NCBI GenBank assembly: GCA_043744805.1
Contig: JAYTTZ010000131.1
Coordinates: 1 to 64,000 of the forward strand
Length of the DNA stretch: 64,000 nucleotides
Source: Ga0077536 sp043744805
GTDB taxonomy: Bacteria > Pseudomonadota > Gammaproteobacteria > Ga0077536
Direction of reading: 5' to 3'
The notes beneath the pieces were generated by a model that worked only from the letters and a program-made list of their open reading frames with translations, made no database searches and had not been told where the DNA came from. Positions 16,354-24,451 of this stretch are shown here, piece by piece; the stretch's first letter is position 1; each line of letters starts with the position of its first letter. Both the position numbers and the translations under genes were made by a program.

Positions 16354-17730
16354 ATGCACCTCCGCAAGTACGACGCTAACTACAGTCGGCGCTTTTTCCT
16401 GCAGCAGTCCGCGCGGGGCATTTTCGCCGCCGGGGTGCTGGGCTCGGTGTGGGATGCCGTCGCCGAAAACGGGGGCTTCGAGAACGCCTACCCCGATGAA
16501 CTGAAATCCATCGAGGTCTACACCAAGGGCAAGCTGAAGCCCGGCGACGTCATCGACGCCAGCAACGTGGACCTGGTGCAGGATCTACTCGATCCCATCC
16601 GGCTCATGCAGGTGAAGCAGATGGGCCGCAAGCTCGACCTGGTAGCGGCCACCACGGACATGACCAAGCTCTCGCCGGTGGACTACATCGAGGCGACCTT
16701 GCGTAACAGGGGCCAGGCGAAGCTCGACGAGAAAGGCAACATCTACACGCTGGACGGATCGCCGTGGATTGGTGGCAACCCGTTCCCGGAGCCCAGGTCC
16801 GCGCTGGAAGTGTTCGTGCCGATCACGCTGTCGTGGGGCAGGCACGACGTGTCCTTCTACATGGTGAAGGATTACGAGATCAATCCGGACGGCGGCCAGG
16901 GTTACTACTACGAAATCGCCTGGTGCGAGATGGCCACCGTGGCACGCGTCACCCTCGATCCAAAACCCTACATGAAAGGCGCCGAGAAGCTGCTGCGCTA
17001 CCAGTCGGTGTTCTTCAACTACCCCAACGATGCCAAGGGCACGTCCTTCCTCAACATCTGGTCCTATGACCAATCGCAGTTCCCCGAACTCATGGGCTAC
17101 CTGCCGGCTTTCAAGCGCGTGCGGCGGTTCCCGTCGAGCCAGCGTTTCGAGCCGCTGATCCCGGGCACCACCTTGTACCTCTCGGATGCCTGGGCGGCCG
17201 GCGATCCCTATCTCACCTGGGGCAACTTCAAGATCGTCGGGCGCGGGCCCTTCCTGGCCGGGCTGACGCAGAACTGGAACAGCGCCGATCCGAACTGGGA
17301 AGGCAAGACGCACGGTGGACCCAAGGGCCTCACGTTCTGGGACACCAAGGTGGAACTCGTGCCCGAAGTCATCGTGGTGGATGCCGAGCCCACGTTCTAT
17401 CCGCAGGCGCCGGTGGGCAAGAAGCGCGTGTGGTTCGATGCGCGCACCCTGCTGCCGGTGAACATGGTCACCTACGACCGCCGGGGCGAGCCGTTCAAAT
17501 CCTTCGACGGGTGTTATTCGCTGTACGAAGACGGCGACAAGAAGGTGATGGACGGCAAGAACCCGTACTGGTCATGGGTCAACGTGCATGCCCACGACGT
17601 GCAGAGCAATCGCATGACCCGTCTGGAGCAGACGCGAACGATCCGTGGTGGTTACGAGATGAAGGTCAACGACCAGGGCCTCTACGACCAGTACCTGACC
17701 GAAGCCGCCATCCGTCGTCTGGGTACCTGA
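16354..17730 (+). CDS. DUF1329 family protein with Tat signal
   Basis: 458 residues. The N-terminus has SRRFFLQQSARGIFAAGVLG, a twin-arginine (Tat) signal with S-R-R-x-F-L, so the protein is exported folded. The body matches the DUF1329 family (periplasmic or outer-membrane-associated, LolB-like), which almost always accompanies DUF1302 barrels. Start ATG 16354 follows CAGGAG. Last + strand gene of the envelope locus, 36 bp after the acyl-CoA ligase. Unlike many genomes where DUF1302 and DUF1329 are adjacent, they are here separated by the five ExbB/vWA genes and the ligase. Confidence 0.83.
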   Translation: MHLRKYDANYSRRFFLQQSARGIFAAGVLGSVWDAVAENGGFENAYPDELKSIEVYTKGKLKPGDVIDASNVDLVQDLLDPIRLMQVKQMGRKLDLVAATTDMTKLSPVDYIEATLRNRGQAKLDEKGNIYTLDGSPWIGGNPFPEPRSALEVFVPITLSWGRHDVSFYMVKDYEINPDGGQGYYYEIAWCEMATVARVTLDPKPYMKGAEKLLRYQSVFFNYPNDAKGTSFLNIWSYDQSQFPELMGYLPAFKRVRRFPSSQRFEPLIPGTTLYLSDAWAAGDPYLTWGNFKIVGRGPFLAGLTQNWNSADPNWEGKTHGGPKGLTFWDTKVELVPEVIVVDAEPTFYPQAPVGKKRVWFDARTLLPVNMVTYDRRGEPFKSFDGCYSLYEDGDKKVMDGKNPYWSWVNVHAHDVQSNRMTRLEQTRTIRGGYEMKVNDQGLYDQYLTEAAIRRLGT

Positions 17731-17738
17731 AGGCAGCG

Positions 17739-17766
17739 CGCGCCGGCCTGTATCGGGCCCGGCGCG
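17739..17766. terminator. Hairpin between convergent DUF1329 and thiolase genes
   Basis: CGCGCCGG (17739-17746) pairs with CCGGCGCG (17759-17766) in the 52-bp convergent gap. There is no T-run on either strand, so it is only a possible bidirectional terminator. Confidence 0.4.
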
Positions 17767-17782
17767 TCATGGAACCAGCCTG

Positions 17783-19021
17783 CTAACGGCCCAGCACCGT
17801 CACCGCCACCACGGCTTCTTCCACGCCAATCACGCCGCCACCGTTCTGCGCCAGCGCGATCTTCGCGCCTTCCACCTGCCGTAAGCCGGCTTCACCACGC
17901 AATTGGGTCACCAGTTCGAAGATCTGCCCCAAGCCCGTCGCGCCGATGGGATGGCCCTTGCACTCAAGGCCACCGGAGACATTCACCGGCAGGCGCCCAC
18001 CCAGCGACAGCTCCCCGCGCTCGGCTGCAGGGCCAGCATCGCCGAGGGCGCTTAGTCCCAGCGCTTCCACTTCGATGATTTCACCCATCGCCGTGGCGTC
18101 GTGCACTTCGGCCAACGAGATGTCGCCAGGACCAATGCCGGCCGCCGCCCAGGCGCGGCGCGCGGCGTGTGCGGTGGCGTGGTTGGCATAGTCCTCGGGC
18201 TGCCGGTCGCTGCCGGTCTGCAGCACGCTGGCGAGCACGCGCATGGCGCGGCCCTGCCGGCCCTGCAACCTGGCCAGGCCCGCCGCATTGCAGACGATGG
18301 CCGCCGCGGCGCCGTCGCTCACGGGCGAGCACATCGGCAGGGTCAGTGGATAGACGATCGGCGCGGCGGCCATCACCTCGTCGATCGAGAACGGCTTGCG
18401 ATACTGAGCCAGCGGATTGTGGACGGAGTGCTGGTGGTTCTTGGCGGCAACGGCGGCAAGCTGTCGCTTCGTGGTGCCGAAGGTCTTCATGTGCAGCCTG
18501 CAGAAGCCGGCGTAGACGTCCATGAAGACGCTGTAGGGTTTGTCGGAGGTGGTGCCAGGCGGGACTTCGACGCCAGCGCCCATGCGGACAAGCGTGTCCC
18601 GGTTGTGCTCCACGGTGTGGACGTCCCAGGCGCCGTCGAAGGCGCTGAACATGCGGGCCCGGTCGGGTGAGTACATTTTCTCCGCGCCGATGGCGAGCAC
18701 GATGTCGGCAGCGCCGGCCTGCACGTAGTTGACGGCAAGGTGGAACGCGGTACTGCCGGTGGCGCAGGCGTTCTCGACGTTGATCACCGGTACGCGCTGG
18801 ATGCCACATTCCCGCAGGGCGATTTCACCACGCACCATGTCCTGGCCTTCCATGTGGCCCTGCACGCAATTGCCGTAGAACACCGCCTGGAGGTCGCTGG
18901 TCCCGGCGCCGGCGTCGGCCAGCACGCCGGCCAGTGCCTCGGCGGCCAGTTGTTTGATGGATCGATCGAGCTGCTTGCCGAAAGGCGTCATGCTGACGCC
19001 GGCTACGAATACCGTATTCAT
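17783..19021 (-). CDS. Thiolase (acetyl-CoA acyltransferase / SCP-x type)
   Basis: 412 residues of the thiolase family. The nucleophile Cys86 is in ENACATGSTAFH, the His motif is GHPIGATG, and the C-terminal block is AQNGGGVIGVEEA. In the last block a GG replaces the Cys-G of classical degradative thiolases, as in SCP2/SCP-x-like members. It cleaves or handles beta-ketoacyl-CoA thioesters. ATG 19021 follows GGGAGG. It is divergent from the XRE-cupin regulator with a short gap and convergent with DUF1329. It may serve acyl-CoAs made by the ligase at 14755, but it is in a separate transcript. Confidence 0.83.
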   Translation of the reverse strand: MNTVFVAGVSMTPFGKQLDRSIKQLAAEALAGVLADAGAGTSDLQAVFYGNCVQGHMEGQDMVRGEIALRECGIQRVPVINVENACATGSTAFHLAVNYVQAGAADIVLAIGAEKMYSPDRARMFSAFDGAWDVHTVEHNRDTLVRMGAGVEVPPGTTSDKPYSVFMDVYAGFCRLHMKTFGTTKRQLAAVAAKNHQHSVHNPLAQYRKPFSIDEVMAAAPIVYPLTLPMCSPVSDGAAAAIVCNAAGLARLQGRQGRAMRVLASVLQTGSDRQPEDYANHATAHAARRAWAAAGIGPGDISLAEVHDATAMGEIIEVEALGLSALGDAGPAAERGELSLGGRLPVNVSGGLECKGHPIGATGLGQIFELVTQLRGEAGLRQVEGAKIALAQNGGGVIGVEEAVVAVTVLGR

Positions 19022-19128
19022 GTTTGGTTCCTCCCGTGCCAGCATGTTAACTGCTGGGCGAAAGCGTCGCGACGCACCCGCAACGATTGCCCCGTCCCCG
19101 GTGATGCCGGGTGTCCAGGAGACCCTGC

Positions 19129-19755
19129 TTGACTGCTCGCAAGACCCCTCCGCGCCTGCGCGCGCAAGACGAACCCGCGCTAGCCCCCGTTCCCGCGACG
19201 GACGATGGTCTCATCGGTGCCAAGCTGCGCGGCCTGCGTCACCGGCTTGGGCGCACCATGGCCGAGGTGTCGGCGTCCGCCGGGATTTCCGTTGGACACC
19301 TCAGCCAGCTCGAACGCGATCTCGTCTCGCCGTCCATCAAGACCCTGCACGATCTTAGCCGCGCGCTCGGGGTCACCATCTCCTGGTTCTTCACGCCACA
19401 GGCGCCGGTGGATCGCGTGGGCCAGTACGTGGTGCGGCACGGTGCACGCCGCCACATCAGCTTTGCCGAGGGCATCGACGACTACCAGCTTAATGCCCTC
19501 GCCGTCCGCCAGATTGGCCTCCTGTACTCCACCTTCGCGCCGGGATCTTCCAGCGGTGAAAGCCCCTACACCCACGAGGGCGAGGAAGCCGGGCTCGTGA
19601 TCGCCGGCAAGCTTGAGCTCTGGATCGACGGCGTCACCGTCCTGCTGGAAGCGGGTGACAGCTTCGGCTTCCCGAGCACTTGCCCCCACCGCTACCGCAA
19701 CCCCGGCCGCCACAAATCGGTGGTGGTGTGGGCGATGACGCCGCCCACCTATTGA
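19129..19755 (+). CDS. XRE-family regulator with C-terminal cupin domain
   Basis: 208 residues. A helix-turn-helix of the XRE/SinR type spans about 27-90 (KLRGLRHRLGRTMAEVSASA, then GISVGHLSQLERDLVSPSI). A cupin sensor domain spans about 135-205 (PYTHEGEEAGLVIAGKLELW and FPSTCPHRYRNPG). The TTG start at 19129 has AGGAG 7 nt upstream; an in-frame GTG at 19111 is less well placed. Such regulators commonly sense a small metabolite and control adjacent catabolic genes. The flavoprotein operon downstream and the divergent thiolase are the likely targets. Confidence 0.83.
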   Translation: MTARKTPPRLRAQDEPALAPVPATDDGLIGAKLRGLRHRLGRTMAEVSASAGISVGHLSQLERDLVSPSIKTLHDLSRALGVTISWFFTPQAPVDRVGQYVVRHGARRHISFAEGIDDYQLNALAVRQIGLLYSTFAPGSSSGESPYTHEGEEAGLVIAGKLELWIDGVTVLLEAGDSFGFPSTCPHRYRNPGRHKSVVVWAMTPPTY

Positions 19756-19788
19756 ACCCGGCGGCGAGCCGTCAGCCAGGCGCGGGAG

Positions 19789-19809
19789 AATTTCTTTATT
19801 TGAAGAATT
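19789..19809. promoter_or_regulatory. AT-rich imperfect inverted repeat (candidate operator)
   Basis: AATTTCTT (19789-19796) and AAGAATT (19803-19809) form an imperfect palindrome in an AT-rich patch directly upstream of the promoter at 19823. It is a plausible binding site for the XRE-cupin protein. Confidence 0.35.
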
Positions 19810-19822
19810 AACTACTTTTTTA

Positions 19823-19851
19823 TTGAGATCTGAATACTCCTTGGCTATCGT
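19823..19851 (+). promoter_or_regulatory. Sigma-70-like promoter of the DMGDH-hyuAB operon
   Basis: TTGAGA (19823-19828), 17-bp spacer, TATCGT (19846-19851), 35 bp before the ATG at 19886. Confidence 0.5.
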
Positions 19852-19885
19852 GCCTCGAGCCCCTACCGACCACGAGTTCGTCCCC

Positions 19886-22336
19886 ATGAGCAAACCCCTT
19901 CCGTCCAGCGCGCGTGTCGTCATCATCGGTGGCGGGGTCATTGGCTGTTCAATCGCCTACCATCTGACCAAGCTCGGCTGGAAGGACGTGGTGCTGCTGG
20001 AGCGCAAGCAGCTCACGAGCGGCACCACCTGGCACGCGGCCGGGCTCCTTACCACGCTACGCGACACCGAAGCGCAGACCCGGCTCGCCAAGTACACCCA
20101 GGAACTCTACCGCCAGCTTGAGGCCGAGACCGGGCAGGCTACCGGGCTCATCCAGTGCGGATCCATCCAGCTCGCCATGACGCAGGAAAAGGCCCATGAA
20201 ATGCGGCGGGGCTGCGCCATGGCGGCGTGCTTCGGCGTGCAGAGCCACGAAATCACGCCGGCCGAAGTAACCGCCATGTGGCCGCTGGCGGACGTCGGCA
20301 ACGTGCAGGCGGCCTTCCATTTCCCCGACGATGGCCGCGTCAACCCGGCGGACGTGGCGATGGCGCTGGCCAAGGGTGCGCGCATGGGCGGGGCCCGCAT
20401 CTTCGAGAACACCAAGGTCAGCGGCATCGAGAAGTCCAACGGGGTGGTGACCGGCGTGCGCACCGAGCAGGGCGACATCAAGGCGGAATTCGTCGTGAAC
20501 TGCGCGGGCATGTGGGCGCGGGCAGTCGGCAACCTGGCCGGCGTCGACGTGCCGCTGCAGGCCTGCGAGCACTACTACCTCATCTCCGAGGCCGTGGAAG
20601 GGGTGCATCGCATGCTGCCCATCCTGCGCGATCCCGGGAACTCGGCTTACATCCGCGAAGAGGCCGGCAAGATCATGGTCGGCTACTTCGAACCGGTGGC
20701 CAAACCCTGGGGTATGGACGGCATCCCGGAAGACTTCTGCTTCACCGACATCCAGGCCGACTGGGATCGCATGATGCCCGTCGTCGAGAAGGCCATGTCC
20801 CGTGTGCCGACGCTCCTCGACCACGGCATCAAGCTGTTCTTCTGCGGCCCCGAATCCTTCACCCCGGACCACAACTACCTGATGGGCCCGGCACCCCACC
20901 TCAAGAACTTCTTCGTCGCTGCCGGCATGAACTCGCTGGGCATCCTCTCGGGCGGCGGCGTGGGCATGGTGATGGCGCACTGGATTGCCACGGGGCTGCC
21001 GCCGATGGACATGTGGTCGGTGGACATCCGCCGCACCCACGCCTGGCAGAACAACCCGCGCTACCTGCACGATCGCAACGTGGAAGCGCTTGGCATCGGT
21101 TACCAGGACCACTGGCCCTTCAGGCAATGGACCACCGCGCGCGGCGTCAAGAAAAGCGTTCTCCACGATCGCCTCGCGGCCGCCGGCGCGTGCTTTGGTG
21201 AATCCGCCGGCTGGGAACGCCCCAACTGGTATGCGCGTCCCGGCCAGGCGCCGGAATACGCATACGCCTGGGGCCGGCAGAACTGGTTCGACAACAACGC
21301 CGATGAACATCGCGCGGTGCGCGAGGCAGTGGGCGTGTTCGAGCAAACCTCCTTTTCCAAGTTCCTCGTGCAGGGTCGCGACGCCGAGCGCGTGCTGAAT
21401 GCAATGACCACGGCCTCGATGTCGGTGCCGCCGGGCCGCGTGGTCTACACCCAGTTCCTGAATGCGCTGGGGGGCATCGAGGCCGACCTCACCGTGACCC
21501 GCCTCGACGCGGATCGCTACCTGGTGATGGCCGCGGCGTTCACGCATACGCACGTCGAGGCGCTCATCCGCAACCAGATCCCGGAAGACGCCCGCTGCGT
21601 GATCACGGACGTCTCCGGCAGTTGGTCGATGCTGAACCTGCAGGGCCCACGCTCGCGCGCACTCCTCCAGGCGCTCTCATCGCACGATTTCTCCAACACG
21701 GCCTTCCCTTACGGCGCCGCGCAGGAAATCCAGATCGGTTACCAGACCCTGCTGGCCCAACGCCTGAGCTATGCCGGCGAGCTGGGTTACGAGCTCTACA
21801 TTCCCACGGCCTTCACCCTGCCTGTCTACGACGCGCTGGTGGAGGCGGGCGCGGCCTTCGGCCTGCGCCATTGCGGCTACCATGCGCTCAACTCGCTGCG
21901 CATTGAAAAAGCGTATCGCGAATGGGCGCACGACATCGGCCCGCAGGATTCCCCGCTGGAAGCCGGGCTCGATTTCGCCTGCGCGTGGAACAAGCCGGGT
22001 GGCTTCGTCGGCCGTGACGCCTTGCTGCGCCAACGCGACGCAGGCCTGCCCAAGCGCCGACTGGTCCAGTTCGTGCTGGAAGATCCGGCACCAATGCTTT
22101 ACCACAACGAGCCGGTGTGGCGGGACGGGGCATTGAACGGCTATACCACTTCGGCGATGTACGGACACACCCTGGGCGCTTCCCTGGCGCTGGCCTATGT
22201 GTCCTGCGACGAGGGCGTGACGGATGCGTACATCACCGGCGCCCGGTATGAAATCGAAATCGCGGGCGAGCGCCATGCGGCGCGCGTCGCGCTCAAGCCG
22301 CTGTACGATCCGCAAGGCCTTCGCCTGCGCGGCTGA
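19886..22336 (+). CDS. Dimethylglycine/sarcosine dehydrogenase-like flavoprotein with GcvT domain
   Basis: 816 residues. The N-terminal DAO-type FAD domain (about 1-370) starts VVIIGGGVIGCSIAYHL; the segment GTTWHAAGLL contains the His that carries covalent FAD in dimethylglycine dehydrogenases. A short FAO_M linker domain (about 375-430) follows, then a folate-binding GcvT/aminomethyltransferase half (about 430-810, with LSYAGELGYELYIP and a C-terminal barrel). In the family it oxidatively demethylates N-methyl glycines and passes the one-carbon unit to tetrahydrofolate. ATG 19886 matches the family N-terminus; its Shine-Dalgarno is weak. It leads an operon with hydantoinase-like genes, so an N-methyl or cyclic ureide (creatinine or hydantoin-like) substrate is possible. 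Confidence 0.85.
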   Translation: MSKPLPSSARVVIIGGGVIGCSIAYHLTKLGWKDVVLLERKQLTSGTTWHAAGLLTTLRDTEAQTRLAKYTQELYRQLEAETGQATGLIQCGSIQLAMTQEKAHEMRRGCAMAACFGVQSHEITPAEVTAMWPLADVGNVQAAFHFPDDGRVNPADVAMALAKGARMGGARIFENTKVSGIEKSNGVVTGVRTEQGDIKAEFVVNCAGMWARAVGNLAGVDVPLQACEHYYLISEAVEGVHRMLPILRDPGNSAYIREEAGKIMVGYFEPVAKPWGMDGIPEDFCFTDIQADWDRMMPVVEKAMSRVPTLLDHGIKLFFCGPESFTPDHNYLMGPAPHLKNFFVAAGMNSLGILSGGGVGMVMAHWIATGLPPMDMWSVDIRRTHAWQNNPRYLHDRNVEALGIGYQDHWPFRQWTTARGVKKSVLHDRLAAAGACFGESAGWERPNWYARPGQAPEYAYAWGRQNWFDNNADEHRAVREAVGVFEQTSFSKFLVQGRDAERVLNAMTTASMSVPPGRVVYTQFLNALGGIEADLTVTRLDADRYLVMAAAFTHTHVEALIRNQIPEDARCVITDVSGSWSMLNLQGPRSRALLQALSSHDFSNTAFPYGAAQEIQIGYQTLLAQRLSYAGELGYELYIPTAFTLPVYDALVEAGAAFGLRHCGYHALNSLRIEKAYREWAHDIGPQDSPLEAGLDFACAWNKPGGFVGRDALLRQRDAGLPKRRLVQFVLEDPAPMLYHNEPVWRDGALNGYTTSAMYGHTLGASLALAYVSCDEGVTDAYITGARYEIEIAGERHAARVALKPLYDPQGLRLRG

Positions 22337-22387
22337 CGCGTTGTGTTTAACAGGACCAGAGACAGATAGCAGCAAAGGAAGCAACCC

Positions 22388-24427
22388 ATGTGGCGTGTAG
22401 GCATCGACGTAGGCGGGACGTTCACCGATTTGTACGCGTGGAATGACGAGACCCGCGAGCAGGTCACTTCCAAGGTCCTCACTACGCGCCCCGACCGCGC
22501 GTCGGGGGTCATCAACGCCATTCGCGAAGCAGGAATCTCCTTCCAGCAGATTTCGCACCTGATGCATGGCACCACCACCGCGACCAACGCGCTCATCGAA
22601 CGCGACTATCCGGATCCGGCGATGGTCACCACCGAGGGCTTCCGCGACACCATCGAGATTGGCCGCCAGCATCGCGAGCACTTGTACGATCCCTACCAGG
22701 TCAAGCCGCGCCCTATCATCAAGCGCCGCTTCCGCTACACGGTCAATGAACGCACCGACGCGCAGGGCGCCGTGGTAAGGCCGCTCGTCCGCGCCGATGC
22801 GCTGGCCGTGGCGGAGAAGATCAAGGCGGCCAACATCAAGTCCGTCGCGGTGGCCTTCATCAACGCCTACTGCAACGGCCAGCACGAACGCGAGATGCGC
22901 GACATCATCCGCGAAGTGAACCCCGACACCTGGGTGGTGATTTCCTCCGAAACATGCCCGGTGTTCCGCGAGCACGGCCGCTTCTGCACCACCGCGATCC
23001 GCGCGGCGATCATCCCCGTGATGGAAGTCTATTTCGCGCGGCTCGAGGCCGCATTGAAGGGCGAAGGTTTCGGCGGATCGCTCCTGATCCTCAAAAGCAG
23101 CGGTGGCATCACGGGCGTCGACTACGCCCGCCAGCATCCGGAAGAACTCATCGAATCAGGTCCTGCCGGCGGCGTGGCCTATGCGGGCTACCTGAGCCAG
23201 CTCTGCGGTTACCCCAACATCATCCACACTGACGTCGGTGGGACGAGTTTCGACGTCTCCATCGTCGAGAACGGCAAGGGGCTCATCACCCGCGACCACG
23301 AGATTGAATGGGAAATCCCCTGCATCGTGCCCATGCTCGACATCCACAGCGTGGGTGCCGGCGGGGGCTCCATCGGCTGGATCGACGAAGGTGGCTCGCT
23401 CCGCGCCGGCCCGCGCAGCGCCGGCTCAAGCCCGGGTCCGGCGTGCTACGGCCTCGGCGGCATCGAACCCACCATCACCGACGCCAACCTGCTGCTCGGT
23501 CGCATTGAGCCTACCCTGGGCGGCAAGATGACGCTCGACCATGCCGCGGCGGAAGCCTCGATGGCACGCCTTGCGGTGGAGATCGGACTGTCCACTATCG
23601 AGACGGCCGACGGCATGATCCGCATCGGTTGCGAGAACATGGCCCAGGCCGTCAAGAAAGTGCTGGTCTCGCGCGGCCGCGACCCGCGCGACTTCGTCCT
23701 GGCGAGCTTCGGCGGTGCCGGCACCATGCATGCCTGTTTCGTGGCCGAGTCGCTGAACATCCCGCGCGTCATCATGCCCATCCACGCGGGGGTTGCCTCC
23801 GCTTTTGGTGCGACGGCCATGGATCTCCGGCACGACCTCGAAGCCTTCTACTTCTCTCCGGTAGCCTCGGCCGACCTCTCGACGGTCAACACCCTCTACG
23901 CGGATCTCGAGGCAGAAGGCGTACGCCTGCTCGAAGCCGACGGGGTGTCCCGCGACCGGATTGAAATCCGGCGCACCGCGCAGATGCGCTACGTTGGCCA
24001 GTCCTACGAAGTGGAAACGCCCATGCCCAGCCAGGCGCTGGGCGCCGGGGACATCCCGGCGGTCGAGGCGCTGTTCCACCAGTGCCACGAGCGGGAGTAT
24101 GGTGTGAGCTCCAGCGACTTCGCGCCCGCGCTGGTGTCGGTGGCCGTGACCGTCACCGGCCGCATGGAGGCGCCACCGGCCGTAGAGATCGGGGCGCAGG
24201 GCGGTGAGCAGGTCAAGGGCGAGCGGCAGATCTGGTTCAACCGCGCATGGCACGCCAGCACGGTTTACAACGGCCACGCCCTGCCGCCAGACGCCAAGGT
24301 GTCCGGCCCCTGCATCGTCGAGTACGAACATGCCTGCGCCGTGCTGCCACCGCAGGCAATCGCTACCGTCGATCGCTTCGGCAACCTCGTGATCGACCTC
24401 AGCCGCAACCTGGTTTCCAACGCTTGA
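22388..24427 (+). CDS. Hydantoinase/oxoprolinase family subunit A (HyuA)
   Basis: 679 residues with the N-terminal ATPase signature GIDVGGTFTDLYAW, typical of HyuA/5-oxoprolinase N-terminal subunits, followed by GTTTATNALIER and the downstream metal and phosphate motifs HTDVGGTSFDVS and GAGGGSIGWID. It forms an ATP-dependent amidohydrolase or carboxylase with the B subunit. ATG 22388 follows AGGAAG. It lies 51 bp after the flavoprotein gene and 24 bp before hyuB. Its nearest partner is the adjacent hyuB rather than the distant acetone-carboxylase-like pair. Confidence 0.88.
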   Translation: MWRVGIDVGGTFTDLYAWNDETREQVTSKVLTTRPDRASGVINAIREAGISFQQISHLMHGTTTATNALIERDYPDPAMVTTEGFRDTIEIGRQHREHLYDPYQVKPRPIIKRRFRYTVNERTDAQGAVVRPLVRADALAVAEKIKAANIKSVAVAFINAYCNGQHEREMRDIIREVNPDTWVVISSETCPVFREHGRFCTTAIRAAIIPVMEVYFARLEAALKGEGFGGSLLILKSSGGITGVDYARQHPEELIESGPAGGVAYAGYLSQLCGYPNIIHTDVGGTSFDVSIVENGKGLITRDHEIEWEIPCIVPMLDIHSVGAGGGSIGWIDEGGSLRAGPRSAGSSPGPACYGLGGIEPTITDANLLLGRIEPTLGGKMTLDHAAAEASMARLAVEIGLSTIETADGMIRIGCENMAQAVKKVLVSRGRDPRDFVLASFGGAGTMHACFVAESLNIPRVIMPIHAGVASAFGATAMDLRHDLEAFYFSPVASADLSTVNTLYADLEAEGVRLLEADGVSRDRIEIRRTAQMRYVGQSYEVETPMPSQALGAGDIPAVEALFHQCHEREYGVSSSDFAPALVSVAVTVTGRMEAPPAVEIGAQGGEQVKGERQIWFNRAWHASTVYNGHALPPDAKVSGPCIVEYEHACAVLPPQAIATVDRFGNLVIDLSRNLVSNA

Positions 24428-24451
24428 ACACACCGCTCCGGGAGAAGTGAA

